NCBI GenBank assembly: GCA_965212085.1
Contig: OZ243042.1
Location: 930,001-994,000, forward strand
DNA: 64,000 nucleotides
Reading direction: 5' to 3'
Source of the DNA: JAHRAW01 sp965212085
GTDB lineage: Bacteria; Pseudomonadota; Gammaproteobacteria; Arenicellales; Poriferihabitantaceae
In this document: piece by piece, positions 33,999 through 43,439 of the stretch
Layout: each line of letters starts with the position of its first letter
Numbering within the stretch: position 1 is the first letter of the stretch
The notes under the pieces: generated by a model
Seen by the model: the letters and a program-made list of their open reading frames with translations, nothing else
Database searches by the model: none
What the model was told of the DNA's origin: nothing
Translations under genes and position numbers: made by a program

Positions 33999-35285
33999 AT
34001 GACAACCACCAAACAAAAACTGCTGGCGAAAATCCAAAAGCGCGAAGCCGTGGTCGCCGTGTACGGACTCGGCTACGTGGGGCTGCCGCTGGCCCTGCGC
34101 TTTGCCGAAGCCGGCTTCACCACCATCGGCTTTGATACCGATGCGGACAAGGTAACAAAACTCAATGCCGGAAAGAGTTACATCGAGCGCATCCCCGGCG
34201 AGGACATCGCCCAAGCCACGGCGGCGGGGCTGACCGTCACCGGCGACTACGCGCTGACCTCAAAAGCAGACGCGCTGATCATCTGCGTGCCCACGCCCCT
34301 CGGCAAGCACAACGAACCGGACCTCGGCTACGTCACCGGCACCATGCAAGGCATAGCCCCCCACCTGCAACGCGGGCGGCTGGTCTCATTGGAGAGCACT
34401 ACCTACCCCGGCACCACCGAGGAGGAACTGCTGCCGCGCATCGCGGCGCGCGGATTCACCGTGGGCGAAGATATTTTTCTGGTGTACTCGCCGGAGCGCG
34501 AAGACCCCGGCAATCCCGACTTCAGCACGCGCACCATCCCCAAGGTGTGCGGCGGCCAAACTGCCGATTGCCTGGAAGTCGGCGCGGCCTTGTACGGCGC
34601 GGTCATTGACCGGGTGGTTACGGTGGGCTCGACCCGCGCGGCGGAGATGACCAAACTGCTGGAGAACATCTACCGCGCGGTGAACATCGGCCTGGTCAAC
34701 GAACTGCAACTGGTGGCCGGCAAGATGGGCATAGACCTGCGCGAGGTCATAGACGCCGCGGCCACCAAACCCTTCGGCTACACGCCGTTCTACCCCGGCC
34801 CCGGCACCGGCGGCCACTGCCTGCCCATTGACCCGTTCTACCTGGCCTGGAAAGCCAAAGAATACGGCGTCCATTCACGCTTCATCGAACTGGCCGGCGA
34901 GGTCAACGCCGCCATGCCGGCGTGGTACGTGGACCAAGCCGTGGACCTGCTCAACCGCTCCGGCAAACCGGTTTTGCGGGCGAAAGTTCTGATCCTCGGC
35001 GTCGCCTACAAAAAAAACGTGGACGATATGCGCGAATCACCGGCCATAAAAATCATTGACCTGCTGCTCAAAAAAGGCGCCGACGTTGCCTACGCCGACC
35101 CCCACGTTCCGCGCATCGGCAAACTGCGCGACTACCACCTTGACCTGCAAAGCGAAACGCTTTCAGCGGCGTTGCTGGCGTCGAACGATTTGGTGATTAT
35201 CTGCACTGATCACGACCGGTTTGACTATGCGTTGATAAAGGAAAAGAGCGCGTTGTTGCTGGATACGCGGGGGGTGGTGCGTTAG
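33999..35285 (+). CDS. Nucleotide-sugar 6-dehydrogenase (UDP-GlcNAc/UDP-Glc dehydrogenase family)
   Basis: Four-electron NAD dehydrogenase converting a UDP-sugar to the uronic acid. The N-terminal YGLGYVGLPLA binds NAD, and the catalytic Cys lies in GTGGHCLPIDPFYL. Similarity of wording suggests the WbpA/TviB (UDP-GlcNAc) branch more than Ugd, but the substrate is unproven. The start is ATG 33999 (MTTTKQ) or ATG 33978; only the second overlaps the previous gene. Codons 212-309 are duplicated, with internal deletions, at 40250-40492 beyond the neighbouring island. It is the last GC-rich gene before that island. Confidence 0.88.
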   Translation: MTTTKQKLLAKIQKREAVVAVYGLGYVGLPLALRFAEAGFTTIGFDTDADKVTKLNAGKSYIERIPGEDIAQATAAGLTVTGDYALTSKADALIICVPTPLGKHNEPDLGYVTGTMQGIAPHLQRGRLVSLESTTYPGTTEEELLPRIAARGFTVGEDIFLVYSPEREDPGNPDFSTRTIPKVCGGQTADCLEVGAALYGAVIDRVVTVGSTRAAEMTKLLENIYRAVNIGLVNELQLVAGKMGIDLREVIDAAATKPFGYTPFYPGPGTGGHCLPIDPFYLAWKAKEYGVHSRFIELAGEVNAAMPAWYVDQAVDLLNRSGKPVLRAKVLILGVAYKKNVDDMRESPAIKIIDLLLKKGADVAYADPHVPRIGKLRDYHLDLQSETLSAALLASNDLVIICTDHDRFDYALIKEKSALLLDTRGVVR

Positions 35286-35324
35286 TTTGGGTTGGTTGGC
35301 GTACGGGGCTGAGTGTTGCTGTGT

Positions 35325-36248
35325 CTATATTTCTGAATCATTATTTGATCTCCTTAATACATCCAAGCACAAGTCTATTAAAGATAACATACGAAAAAAT
35401 AGATAGTTGATTTGATTGGTTTCGGTAATGGGTTTTTTGTCAACCTCATGATGCCTGATTTGATATTCATTACCGATTGTTGTCAGTATACGAAATTCTT
35501 CATCAAATATATTACGATCAAGATCAATAGATACTTGATTAATTAATTTGCTGGCCGACTTCTTTTTATTTTTGTCAACATTATAGTATGTTTTAATTCT
35601 TTCAAAAGCATCCCACAATTTTTCTAGTGCAATATTTTTGTCATCAGGATTTAAAAACCTTTCTTTTGCCTCATCAATAAGTCGATTTAATTGTTTATCT
35701 TTTGTTGCAGTCTTACTATTAAAAAACAATTCCATATTTAAATTGAAACCCAGTATTTGGTCCAAATCTACGGCTTGATTTGCTTTGACAGATTGATTAA
35801 TAAAATCTTGAAAATTATGGATAGCCCCTTCGAGAAAATCATTAGCTGATAATTCTTTGTTTCCTTCAATTCGCAAATTTGGATTTTTATAATCTTTTTT
35901 TCGAAAAAGCCCATTTTGTATTAAACGTGAAATTTGCACTGCATCTAATTCAAGGAGTACATCCTTAACCCAATATTTTCTGGTTGTTTTGTCATGAGTA
36001 TACTGAAATCCTAAATCAGAGAAAATTTTTGTTAAAAATTGTGAGCTTCGATAAGGGAATTTTGAATTATCTCCGCAAATTCTTTCCGCCAACTCTATTT
36101 CAAAATCTATATTCTCTTCTCGAGCTTTAAGTAATTTTAATAACTGAATCGTTTCTCTCTTTTTTGGATCACAAGTTACCTTAAAAGCCGCATCGCGCAA
36201 AATGGCTCGCGCTTGAGAGAAATCGTTAGGTCGTGTACTAATGCTCAA
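35325..36248 (-). CDS. Unknown protein with HEPN-like RHH motif, downstream of the RMS gene
   Basis: A 307-residue soluble protein. The C-terminal half holds helices with GNEYQIRHHEVDKKP (R265, H266, H267), which resembles the C-terminal helical domain of abortive-infection (AbiJ/HEPN-like) proteins, where an RxxxH-type or IRH motif is catalytic. The N-terminal half shows no motif I recognise. It is co-directional with the restriction-methylation-specificity gene and ten bases after a small gene, so it likely belongs to that defence unit. AT-rich. A role as an RNase back-up is a guess from motif and context. Confidence 0.5.
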   Translation of the reverse strand: MSISTRPNDFSQARAILRDAAFKVTCDPKKRETIQLLKLLKAREENIDFEIELAERICGDNSKFPYRSSQFLTKIFSDLGFQYTHDKTTRKYWVKDVLLELDAVQISRLIQNGLFRKKDYKNPNLRIEGNKELSANDFLEGAIHNFQDFINQSVKANQAVDLDQILGFNLNMELFFNSKTATKDKQLNRLIDEAKERFLNPDDKNIALEKLWDAFERIKTYYNVDKNKKKSASKLINQVSIDLDRNIFDEEFRILTTIGNEYQIRHHEVDKKPITETNQINYLFFRMLSLIDLCLDVLRRSNNDSEI

Positions 36249-36257
36249 AGCCTTACC

Positions 36258-36461
36258 CTAAAATGGGATGTCGTCCGAAAAATCGGCTACGTCATCAAAA
36301 AATTTTAATCTGGAAAAACGTATTCTTTGATTCCCATCCAAACTACCCTCAACTTTATTCTTCCATTCTTCGATGGCTTTCTTTTTGGGCCTCCGTTCAA
36401 GCACATCTAATTCGTCGAGGTATTCTGAGTAGATATTGATTTTCATAACTCTTCTCTGCAT
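36258..36461 (-). CDS. Small unknown protein coupled to the RMS gene
   Basis: A 67-residue, charged, soluble protein beginning MQRRVMKINIYSEY. Its ATG overlaps the stop of the large upstream gene (TAATG), which means it is translated with it. A second ATG five codons in is possible. It has no membrane segment and no motif I know. The acidic end (DFSDDIPF) recalls short linear peptides but nothing specific. Position between the RMS gene and the HEPN-like gene makes it part of the same operon. Confidence 0.55.
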   Translation of the reverse strand: MQRRVMKINIYSEYLDELDVLERRPKKKAIEEWKNKVEGSLDGNQRIRFSRLKFFDDVADFSDDIPF

Positions 36462-39400
36462 TATAGATAGTGTGTAAGTATAGTCTTCTTACGCTCGGTA
36501 GTCATGTCAATTATGGCTTGGGCTTGGGTAATTTTTTCTTCTAATTTCTTAACCTTTTCCACCAACTGTTTTTGGACGTTTAAGGGTGGGGCAGGAATTT
36601 TATTTATTTTCTCCCACGATGTCCTGGGTAATTGCTGGCCACTAACAGTTTTTAGTACCTCAGAAGTAAATTCTTTGGATAAAAAATAATGTTTGTAAAA
36701 AACAGCTAAATGTGATTTATGAGGTCTAAGCACTAATATGTCAGTCGAACAGATTCCATTCATATCAGCCAAATATACCTTATTAAGATTAGGCCTTAGC
36801 TTCCCATACAAAATATCGCCCTTTTCAAAAATATTCTTGTTGCTTTTTATTGTTGAAAAATCAGACTGGGAGTTGCCTAGTGCTACACCTGTTTCGCTTT
36901 CAATATTTTCTAAGCCGATATAGTTGACTAAACCTTCTTCCTCTTTTGGATTAACAATCTCGGATACTCTTTCAACCACTTGGTTTAGTCTTGATACTTT
37001 TTTAACAGAGCTAACTAGTTTCTCAATTTGTTGTTTTGTTGCGGTGACTTTTTGACGAGCTTGCTCCACTTCCTTATCCACCGCCTCGCATTCATCTACA
37101 ATTTGTTGTTGGATATTCAGCGGTGGGAGAGGGATTTTCTTCTTTCTCAAATCCCCAGTGGATATTTGTTCAAAAGTACTACCTTGAACTCCTTGAAACA
37201 AATATCTGTTCAAGTTGATAAAGTAAAAAATATATTTTTGTAAGCACTTTTTACTATTGCTTCTAATTGCTGCTAAACCTCGCCCAATACAAATTTTCTC
37301 CAAGAGATTTAAATTAACATCACCAACAGGCGCCCTAACAGAAAACAAAATATCATTCCTTATAGATTCTTTTGTCGTTTTAGATGTCCACACTGTTGGG
37401 GGGGTTATACATATTTCTCCAAAATCTTTTTTCCCTTGATAAAAAGGCAAACCATTTTTATTACCATTGTAGAAATTAGATTTAGGAGATTGTCCGGCTA
37501 CTATTTCTGCAATCTGCCCCAACTTCATCTGCTCCCATTTAGTTTCAATGTCAATGTACTGCTGTGGATTTAGGGTAATAGCTTTAGTAAAATTTTTGCG
37601 ATCAAAATCCAAAATGTCAGTCAATTTAGCATACCAACAATGCTCAGGTAGTGGATTAGTGGTTTGACCGATAAAATTATTTTTAATAGCAGCATTTATT
37701 CTATCGGGATTATCCAAGTTTTTAGAATCAAATAATGGGGTGACAATTTCACTCACCGTTTCGCCGCCGTTGTATCTAATGCCCTCGCTACCTTTGGCAC
37801 CACTCCATTCATAACCCAAGAATTGTTTTTGTTCTTTGTTGTCTTTTGGTGAGTTGACGATCAGCACTTCCCCCGCTTGCTCATGTGCCAGCATGAAGTA
37901 GTAGAGTTTATCTTTTTCTATAGCATACAAATAGGCTATAAAACGCTGGTCTAACTCGGCTTTTTGCTTCGCTTTGGTCTTTCCCTTGAACACTTTTGAT
38001 TTTTTCAGATTCTTAATTTTGGTGCTTTGCTCAAAATCGGTTTGGTAGTTTTTGAAAATATCATACTTCAACAGTTTAGATAACTGCGCGATTTTGGTTT
38101 GGTCAAAGAGTTTTTTGTATTCATCATACGGTACTTCAATGTGTTTGCAGTAATTTTTGATCAGATCGTAATCCTGATACTCAACGCCCTGCTCATCGCC
38201 CTCAAAAAAATCTTCCACTCTGTTTTGGTAATGTTCCGCCGGTTCGGGTTTTTGTGCCTTGCGTCTTAAAAAGAGAACCACTGTATTGGTGCCTGTTTTG
38301 CCAAAGGTGCCGCTACCGAGTTCGGCGATGCACACCAAGTCAAAAAATTGTAACAATAGTTCACGGGTGCTTGTATGTACCGCGTCAGAATTAGACAAAA
38401 TACTGGATGGGACGATTACACCGACCACGCCACCGGGCGCCATCAGGTGCTGGATGCGCTCCAGAAAAAAGCACTGAATGGTACTGGTATTGCTGGTTTC
38501 ACCTGCGATTTTAGTCAAGTGATAGTGTTTTTTGTCATCGTCATTTAAGGTTTGTAAAAAACCTTCTACCGCAAATGGTGGATTGGCAACTAGCACATCA
38601 TACTTTTTGTGAGGTACTTCTGGATGATTTACCAAAGCATCAGCATCCAGTATTTTGATTTGCTCTTGTCCATACATATAGGCGGCAACCTTGGCGACTT
38701 TGGCTAAACGATCTTCCTTCTCAATGCCGGTGATGTGGCTGTAATAATCGCTTGGATCCTGCCCTTGCGCCTCTATCAGTGGCTTGATTTGATAAGCGTA
38801 TTCATTCAAAAAATGCCCGACACCACAAGCATAATCAATGACTTTTGGGGGCTCAGCGTTGGCTTCAATTCTTTGCGCCAAAGGCAAGGAAGCGACGATG
38901 AACTTGCAAATGGGTAGCGGAGTAAAAAATTGCCCTTCGGATTGCTTTATGCTGTTGTCGAGAAAATACTCAAACATATCGCCCAAAAACTGATTCTGCT
39001 CATTTGTTTTGAGTCGCAACCCTTGCCACATTTGCACAATTTCCAACAATACTTTTGCGTTTTTGTTAAATAATTCTTCATTGTGGGTGTCCACAAAAGA
39101 AAAAGCGGAATTGGTGAAAAACTTTAGCTCCATAAAATAGGCTTGAATTTGTTTCTTGGTGGCATTGCGTTTGTTTTTTACCGTCCAAAAAGCATCATCT
39201 ATTTGTTCATTGCTTATATAACTAATTTCTTCGTTCAGAAATTTACGCATGCCCTTTTGATATAAATCTTGCAGCCTGTCAACAAAATCAAAGTAGTTGT
39301 CGTAAGCGATTCCTTTCCAATAAAATTTCAGATCGCCTTTGTTTTCTTCCTCATCAACAATCTTGCACAAAAACAAATTAACCAACACTTCAAAGGCATT

Positions 39401-40186
39401 TTCTCGTCTTGCTATATTGTGCTTTCTTAAGATAGTGCGGAATTCATGATATTTACCTTTTTTATCGGCGATACCAATGCCTTTTGTGTCGTCTGTCAGT
39501 GTGTATTTGCTTTTACCTATTTGGTAGGGCTGAACATTATTTTCAAAAATCCCGTTCTCTGTATATTCCAATTGGTATGTATCACGCCAAACAGCGAAGC
39601 GGCTTTTAACATCGGTTGCTTTGGCAAAAGAAGACTGTTTTTTGTTTTGTTCCAGAATTGTAGGATTATCCGTATGGGATATTATTCTTTGTTCAGTGTG
39701 TATCTCCCCATTCAAAAAATCGGATGCGTAAAGACATAGAAACTGTGTTTCATGTATTTGCTGGGCATAACCGAATAATTGACCGCCGTCTTGCCTTGTA
39801 TTTTTCCACGCTTTTTCAAATTCATTGCCTGCCGTTTTACACTCAATAAGTAATAGTGGTTTGTTCTGCTGGTTTTTGACTAATATATCTGCGCGTCCGC
39901 CGCTGGAACCGTGCCCCACTTTCCACTGTGGTTCAAGTTCCAAATGCTTCGATTTGTAACCCTTTTCCAGTAGCCGATGGACACATTCAAATACCACAAA
40001 ATTTTCATTGGCGGAAAAAGTACCAATTTCCCGCCTGTGAACTTTTAAGTCCCCGGGATATGTTATTTCGGTCTTTCCAAAATCAACCTTTAAGTCAGCT
40101 TCACCGATTGATTTTTTGCACACGCCGCCTTCTTCGGTGAAGCCGATGGCTTTGAGCAAACTTCTAAAGTTTTCTTTTTTTAACAT
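36461..40186 (-). CDS. Fused restriction-methylation-specificity enzyme (type I/IIG-like)
   Basis: A 1241-residue single-chain R-M enzyme. The N-terminus carries a PD-(D/E)xK nuclease like HsdR_N: D100 (GGRAD) and E115/K117 (LLIECKTAG). The middle is an N6-adenine methyltransferase of the HsdM type with SAM motif DYACGVGHF (451-459) and NPPF (535-538). The C-terminus (about 890-1241) holds two HsdS-like target-recognition domains, each ending in IPLPPL/IPAPPL followed by coiled-coil helices. There is no helicase domain, so it should cut near its site like BcgI-type enzymes. AT-rich against its neighbours. Two small genes follow in overlap. Confidence 0.88.
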   Translation of the reverse strand: MLKKENFRSLLKAIGFTEEGGVCKKSIGEADLKVDFGKTEITYPGDLKVHRREIGTFSANENFVVFECVHRLLEKGYKSKHLELEPQWKVGHGSSGGRADILVKNQQNKPLLLIECKTAGNEFEKAWKNTRQDGGQLFGYAQQIHETQFLCLYASDFLNGEIHTEQRIISHTDNPTILEQNKKQSSFAKATDVKSRFAVWRDTYQLEYTENGIFENNVQPYQIGKSKYTLTDDTKGIGIADKKGKYHEFRTILRKHNIARRENAFEVLVNLFLCKIVDEEENKGDLKFYWKGIAYDNYFDFVDRLQDLYQKGMRKFLNEEISYISNEQIDDAFWTVKNKRNATKKQIQAYFMELKFFTNSAFSFVDTHNEELFNKNAKVLLEIVQMWQGLRLKTNEQNQFLGDMFEYFLDNSIKQSEGQFFTPLPICKFIVASLPLAQRIEANAEPPKVIDYACGVGHFLNEYAYQIKPLIEAQGQDPSDYYSHITGIEKEDRLAKVAKVAAYMYGQEQIKILDADALVNHPEVPHKKYDVLVANPPFAVEGFLQTLNDDDKKHYHLTKIAGETSNTSTIQCFFLERIQHLMAPGGVVGVIVPSSILSNSDAVHTSTRELLLQFFDLVCIAELGSGTFGKTGTNTVVLFLRRKAQKPEPAEHYQNRVEDFFEGDEQGVEYQDYDLIKNYCKHIEVPYDEYKKLFDQTKIAQLSKLLKYDIFKNYQTDFEQSTKIKNLKKSKVFKGKTKAKQKAELDQRFIAYLYAIEKDKLYYFMLAHEQAGEVLIVNSPKDNKEQKQFLGYEWSGAKGSEGIRYNGGETVSEIVTPLFDSKNLDNPDRINAAIKNNFIGQTTNPLPEHCWYAKLTDILDFDRKNFTKAITLNPQQYIDIETKWEQMKLGQIAEIVAGQSPKSNFYNGNKNGLPFYQGKKDFGEICITPPTVWTSKTTKESIRNDILFSVRAPVGDVNLNLLEKICIGRGLAAIRSNSKKCLQKYIFYFINLNRYLFQGVQGSTFEQISTGDLRKKKIPLPPLNIQQQIVDECEAVDKEVEQARQKVTATKQQIEKLVSSVKKVSRLNQVVERVSEIVNPKEEEGLVNYIGLENIESETGVALGNSQSDFSTIKSNKNIFEKGDILYGKLRPNLNKVYLADMNGICSTDILVLRPHKSHLAVFYKHYFLSKEFTSEVLKTVSGQQLPRTSWEKINKIPAPPLNVQKQLVEKVKKLEEKITQAQAIIDMTTERKKTILTHYL

Positions 40187-40249
40187 GATTTTGGTTCCAG
40201 TTTCTCCAACTGCTGCTCCAGTTTAACATGTTTTGCCTGCAATTCATCC
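40180..40249 (-). pseudogene. C-terminal stub of a lost gene upstream of the RMS gene
   Basis: A coiled-coil-like frame (VDELQAKHVKLEQQLEKLE) runs leftward to a TAA at 40182-40180, overlapping the RMS start by seven bases in the way of coupled genes. Going upstream it ends abruptly at 40249/40250, where the sequence becomes the dehydrogenase fragment. It therefore looks like the last two dozen codons of a gene whose body was removed when the junction formed. Its identity cannot be told. Confidence 0.45.
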
Positions 40250-40492
40250 ACCCGTGCGGCGGAGATGACCAAACTGCTGGAAAACATCTACCGCGCGGTG
40301 AACATCGGCTTGGTCAACGAACTGCAACTGGTGGCCACCAAACCCTTCGGCTACACGCCGTTCTACCCCGGCCCCGGCGGCCACTGCCTGCCCATTGACC
40401 CGTTCTACTTGGCCTGGAAAGCCAAAGAATACGGCGTCCATTCACGATTCATCGAACTGGCCGGCGAGGTCAATGCCGCCATGCCGGCGTGG
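40250..40492 (+). pseudogene. Duplicated, internally deleted fragment of the nucleotide-sugar dehydrogenase gene
   Basis: Matches 34632-34925 almost exactly, except for a 45-base and a 6-base deletion, both multiples of three. The second removes two residues of the catalytic GTGGHC loop, so the fragment cannot work. The six base substitutions (two CTG to TTG, GAG to GAA, CGC to CGT, CGC to CGA, AAC to AAT) are all synonymous. Its right end overlaps the last codons of the EamA transporter. It marks the right border of the R-M island. Confidence 0.9.
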
Positions 40493-41417
40493 CCGGGCGC
40501 ACGGGCCTGATTACCAGCAGGCCGGCGATGACGATCAGGATCATGCCGGCGATGGTTGCGAGGTCCGGGCGTTCGGCGAAAAACAAAAAGCCCCACAGGG
40601 CGGCGAACGGCAGGTAGGTGTAATCGAAGGTGGCGATGAGGGACGGCGGGGCGGACTGGTAGGCTTTGGCGAGGCCGGTGCCGATGATGACGATGAGGAA
40701 GGCCAACAATGCGATCACGCCCCATTCCCGTGCGCCCATTAAAATCCAGTTGCCGAGAAGAAACGGGTAACTTGCGCCGGATTCAATCAGCGGCATCAGC
40801 GGTTGTAGCAGGGCGACGACGCCCGTGGCCAGCAAGCCCACGGCGAGGATGGACAGGTTGAGCATAATGGCGAGCACTTGGGGTTTTTCATTCATGCATT
40901 TGGCGCGGGTGATGATGGCCGCCAGCGCGTAGAACAGGCCGGCGATTACCGGTATCAGCGCATAAAACGAAAACGCGCCGGCGTCGGGGCGGAGGATGAC
41001 GAGGACGCCGGCGAACCCGAGGAGCACGGCGCATCCCCGGCGTACGCCGATCGGTTCGCCGATCAGAATGGCCGAAAACAACGCGGTGAAAATCGGCCCG
41101 GTGTACAATGACGCCGCGATTACCGACAGCGGCAGCAACGGCGCCGCCGCGTAGATGGCGATGTACATAAAGGTCAGCAACAGGCTGCGCGCCGCGCTCC
41201 ATTTCAGGGATAGCGGGCGCAGGGCGGTGGGGTGCGGCCCGAACAATACGATGACCACCAGAATCGCGATCGCGCCGAGGGAGCGCAGGACGAATATCTG
41301 CCACAGGGGGAAAGCCGAGCTCAGGTATTTGATCACGGCATCGGTGAACGCCATGGTGAAAACCGTGGCGATGATGATGCAGACGCCGGTGAGGACGTTG
41401 TCTTTTTGGTTTTCCAT
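40470..41417 (-). CDS. EamA/DMT-family transporter with altered C-terminus
   Basis: A ten-helix inner-membrane protein of the drug/metabolite transporter superfamily, 315 residues. Two EamA repeats are visible: the first half ends near FALLIGEP-type sequence (SAILIGEPIG) and the second near LWGFLFFAERP. The substrate is unknown. The last six or so codons and the stop lie inside the duplicated dehydrogenase fragment, read antisense, so the natural C-terminus was replaced when the island junction formed. The change is after the last helix and probably harmless. Divergent from a LysR gene. Confidence 0.85.
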   Translation of the reverse strand: MENQKDNVLTGVCIIIATVFTMAFTDAVIKYLSSAFPLWQIFVLRSLGAIAILVVIVLFGPHPTALRPLSLKWSAARSLLLTFMYIAIYAAAPLLPLSVIAASLYTGPIFTALFSAILIGEPIGVRRGCAVLLGFAGVLVILRPDAGAFSFYALIPVIAGLFYALAAIITRAKCMNEKPQVLAIMLNLSILAVGLLATGVVALLQPLMPLIESGASYPFLLGNWILMGAREWGVIALLAFLIVIIGTGLAKAYQSAPPSLIATFDYTYLPFAALWGFLFFAERPDLATIAGMILIVIAGLLVIRPVRPATPAWRH

Positions 41418-41533
41418 TTTCGCAAAGCGGCCAGTAACACTAAAATGGTAATGACGTCTCGTCGTACGTTACAAACGATAAAAACTCAACGGGGCGCTGA
41501 ATAAATCTCAAGGCGTGGTACAATGGACGACTT

Positions 41534-42313
41534 ATGAAAAGAAAACTGCCGCCGCTCAACGCCGTGGTCGCTTTTGAGGCCGCGGCGCGCAATAAAAGTT
41601 TCAGAAAAGCCGGCGAAGAATTGTGCGTAACTTCTTCGGCGATAAGCCATCAGGTGCGCGCCCTCGAAGACTGGCTGGGCATCAAACTGTTCGAGCGCAG
41701 TACGCGCGCCATTGCGTTGACCGATTTTGGACTTCGTTACATGCTGAAACTCGGCCCGCTACTCGCTCAGTTGGCGAAAATATCCAACGCCGCAACTGGC
41801 CAACACAAAAAAATAATCACAATACAAACCACGGACTCGTTCGCGTCCCGCTGGCTGCTCCCGCGGCTGCCGGAATTCGAGGCGCTGCATCCCGGCATAA
41901 CCATAAAAATCGTTACCTACGATTTTCGCGACGGCCTGCGCGCCGATGAAGCCGACCTCGGCATACTATTCGTAACCGCCGAAAGTCCCGGCGCGGCATC
42001 TTCCAACGACCGTCTGCGTTTGTTGTTCCCGGAAGAAATATTTCCCGTGTGCAGCCCGAAAATCGTGCAAAACCTGAAATCAATTCGGGTCGGCGACCTG
42101 GCGAATTTCACGCTCATCCACGACGACAACGTGGGCGTTTCCTGGCAGGACTGGATTGTGGCGGCGAGCGGAAAAAGCCCGTACGCGAAGCGAGTGCCGG
42201 GCTTTTGGGGAATGGATTTGTTCTCGTTCTTAAGCCTTGCCGGGAGCCGGTTTTGCCAACTGCCGTTCCGGTTGAAAAAAGTATATTTCGCTGGTGGGTT
42301 GGCATACAATTAA
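41534..42313 (+). CDS. LysR-family regulator, C-terminally truncated
   Basis: GcvA-like regulator. The N-terminal winged helix (LNAVVAFEAAARNKSFRKAG, SSAISHQVRALED, LFERSTRAIALT) and the start of the effector domain (ITIQTTDSFASRWLLPRLPEF) are intact. Homologues run to about 300 residues; here similarity stops near residue 220 (KRVPG), and about 39 unrelated residues precede the stop at 42313. The next gene, a methyltransferase of AT-rich type, begins 40 bp later, so insertion of that system probably cut the gene. It may still bind DNA and regulate the divergent transporter. Confidence 0.75.
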   Translation: MKRKLPPLNAVVAFEAAARNKSFRKAGEELCVTSSAISHQVRALEDWLGIKLFERSTRAIALTDFGLRYMLKLGPLLAQLAKISNAATGQHKKIITIQTTDSFASRWLLPRLPEFEALHPGITIKIVTYDFRDGLRADEADLGILFVTAESPGAASSNDRLRLLFPEEIFPVCSPKIVQNLKSIRVGDLANFTLIHDDNVGVSWQDWIVAASGKSPYAKRVPGFWGMDLFSFLSLAGSRFCQLPFRLKKVYFAGGLAYN

Positions 42314-42353
42314 CCAACCAATAGCACAGGCATAATCGGAAGAGCACCACACT

Positions 42354-43439
42354 ATGCGGCAGACCACCCTTGATCTAAGTTTCACACCGGAAGAACCCCA
42401 TCACCCGCGGGAAAATTTTTACCGCAAGATGCCCGCTCCTCAATATCTTGGCGCGAAATACAAATTCCTTCCATGGATTTTCGATTTTGTCCCGGAGGGT
42501 ACAAGCACGGTACTGGATGGTTTTTCCGGCTCGCAATCGTTTGCCTTTGAGGCGAAAAAACGCGGCTACACCGTGCATACAAACGATTTTTTGCGGTTCT
42601 GCCATATGGGCGGTTTCGCCCTGATTGAAAACAAACACTCCTTATTGACACAAGAGGATTTGACCGTGTTGTTTTCCGGTAATGACCATCGTGATGAATA
42701 TATGATACGCTTCAAGGATATTTTTTTCGTTGAACCTGAGTGCATTTTGCTTGATAACTTCCGTGCCAATGTTGAACACCTTGACTGCCCCTACAAGCGC
42801 GCCTTATCTCTCACGATTATGTGCCGTAGCCTAACGCGCAAAACAATCATGGGGCACTTCGCACATCTGCGTGCCATACCATATGCCCGCAACCCGAAAA
42901 GAGTCAAACGAAACCCCAGTATTGCCCGCCCAATCCGCGATTTGTTCATTGAACTGTTGCCGGCATATGACTCGGCTGTTTTCGACAACGGTAAAAAAAA
43001 CCAAAGTTACTGTGAAAATATTTTAGAACTCCTGCCGAATCTATCCGCAAACCCGCCCGACCTCGCCTACTATGACCCTCCTTACTGTGGCAGTCACGCC
43101 GACTACCAGGCTTTTTACCACCTACTTGAAACTTTTGTTGAACGTTGGAGCGATAAAACATTCATCAACCGCACCCAACGTTACTATCCGCCTCGTTACA
43201 GCGGTTTTGATAAAATCACCGACATTGAACATTCCTTTCGCAAGCTGTTTGCCCTTTCCCACGAAATTTCTCATTGGCTAATCAGTTACAACGATCGGTC
43301 CCTGCCTAAAATTGAAACACTGGTAGCCATGGCAAAACATCACAAATCTGTTCGCGTAGAGGAAAAACTCTACCAAAACTCACGTGGCGGACGAGGATCC
43401 GTATCCGGCAGTCGCGAATATTTGCTTGTTTGCAGTTAA
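42354..43439 (+). CDS. D12-class DNA adenine-N6 methyltransferase
   Basis: Type II R-M methyltransferase of 361 residues. The N-terminal QYLGAKYKFLPWI replaces the usual LRYxGGKxxL as the SAM/target motif, DGFSGSQSFAFEAKK (55-69) is motif I, and YYDPPY with DPPY at 241-244 is catalytic motif IV. The order (motif I before IV) is the alpha class. The stop is immediately followed by the ATG of the next gene. More AT-rich than the flanking genes; probably acquired together with its partner. Confidence 0.88.
   Translation: MRQTTLDLSFTPEEPHHPRENFYRKMPAPQYLGAKYKFLPWIFDFVPEGTSTVLDGFSGSQSFAFEAKKRGYTVHTNDFLRFCHMGGFALIENKHSLLTQEDLTVLFSGNDHRDEYMIRFKDIFFVEPECILLDNFRANVEHLDCPYKRALSLTIMCRSLTRKTIMGHFAHLRAIPYARNPKRVKRNPSIARPIRDLFIELLPAYDSAVFDNGKKNQSYCENILELLPNLSANPPDLAYYDPPYCGSHADYQAFYHLLETFVERWSDKTFINRTQRYYPPRYSGFDKITDIEHSFRKLFALSHEISHWLISYNDRSLPKIETLVAMAKHHKSVRVEEKLYQNSRGGRGSVSGSREYLLVCS

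Noticed and set aside
40265..40510. A separate small gene resembling a nucleotide-sugar dehydrogenase
   Set aside because: It is an internal fragment lacking both ends and two catalytic-loop residues; treated as a pseudogene.
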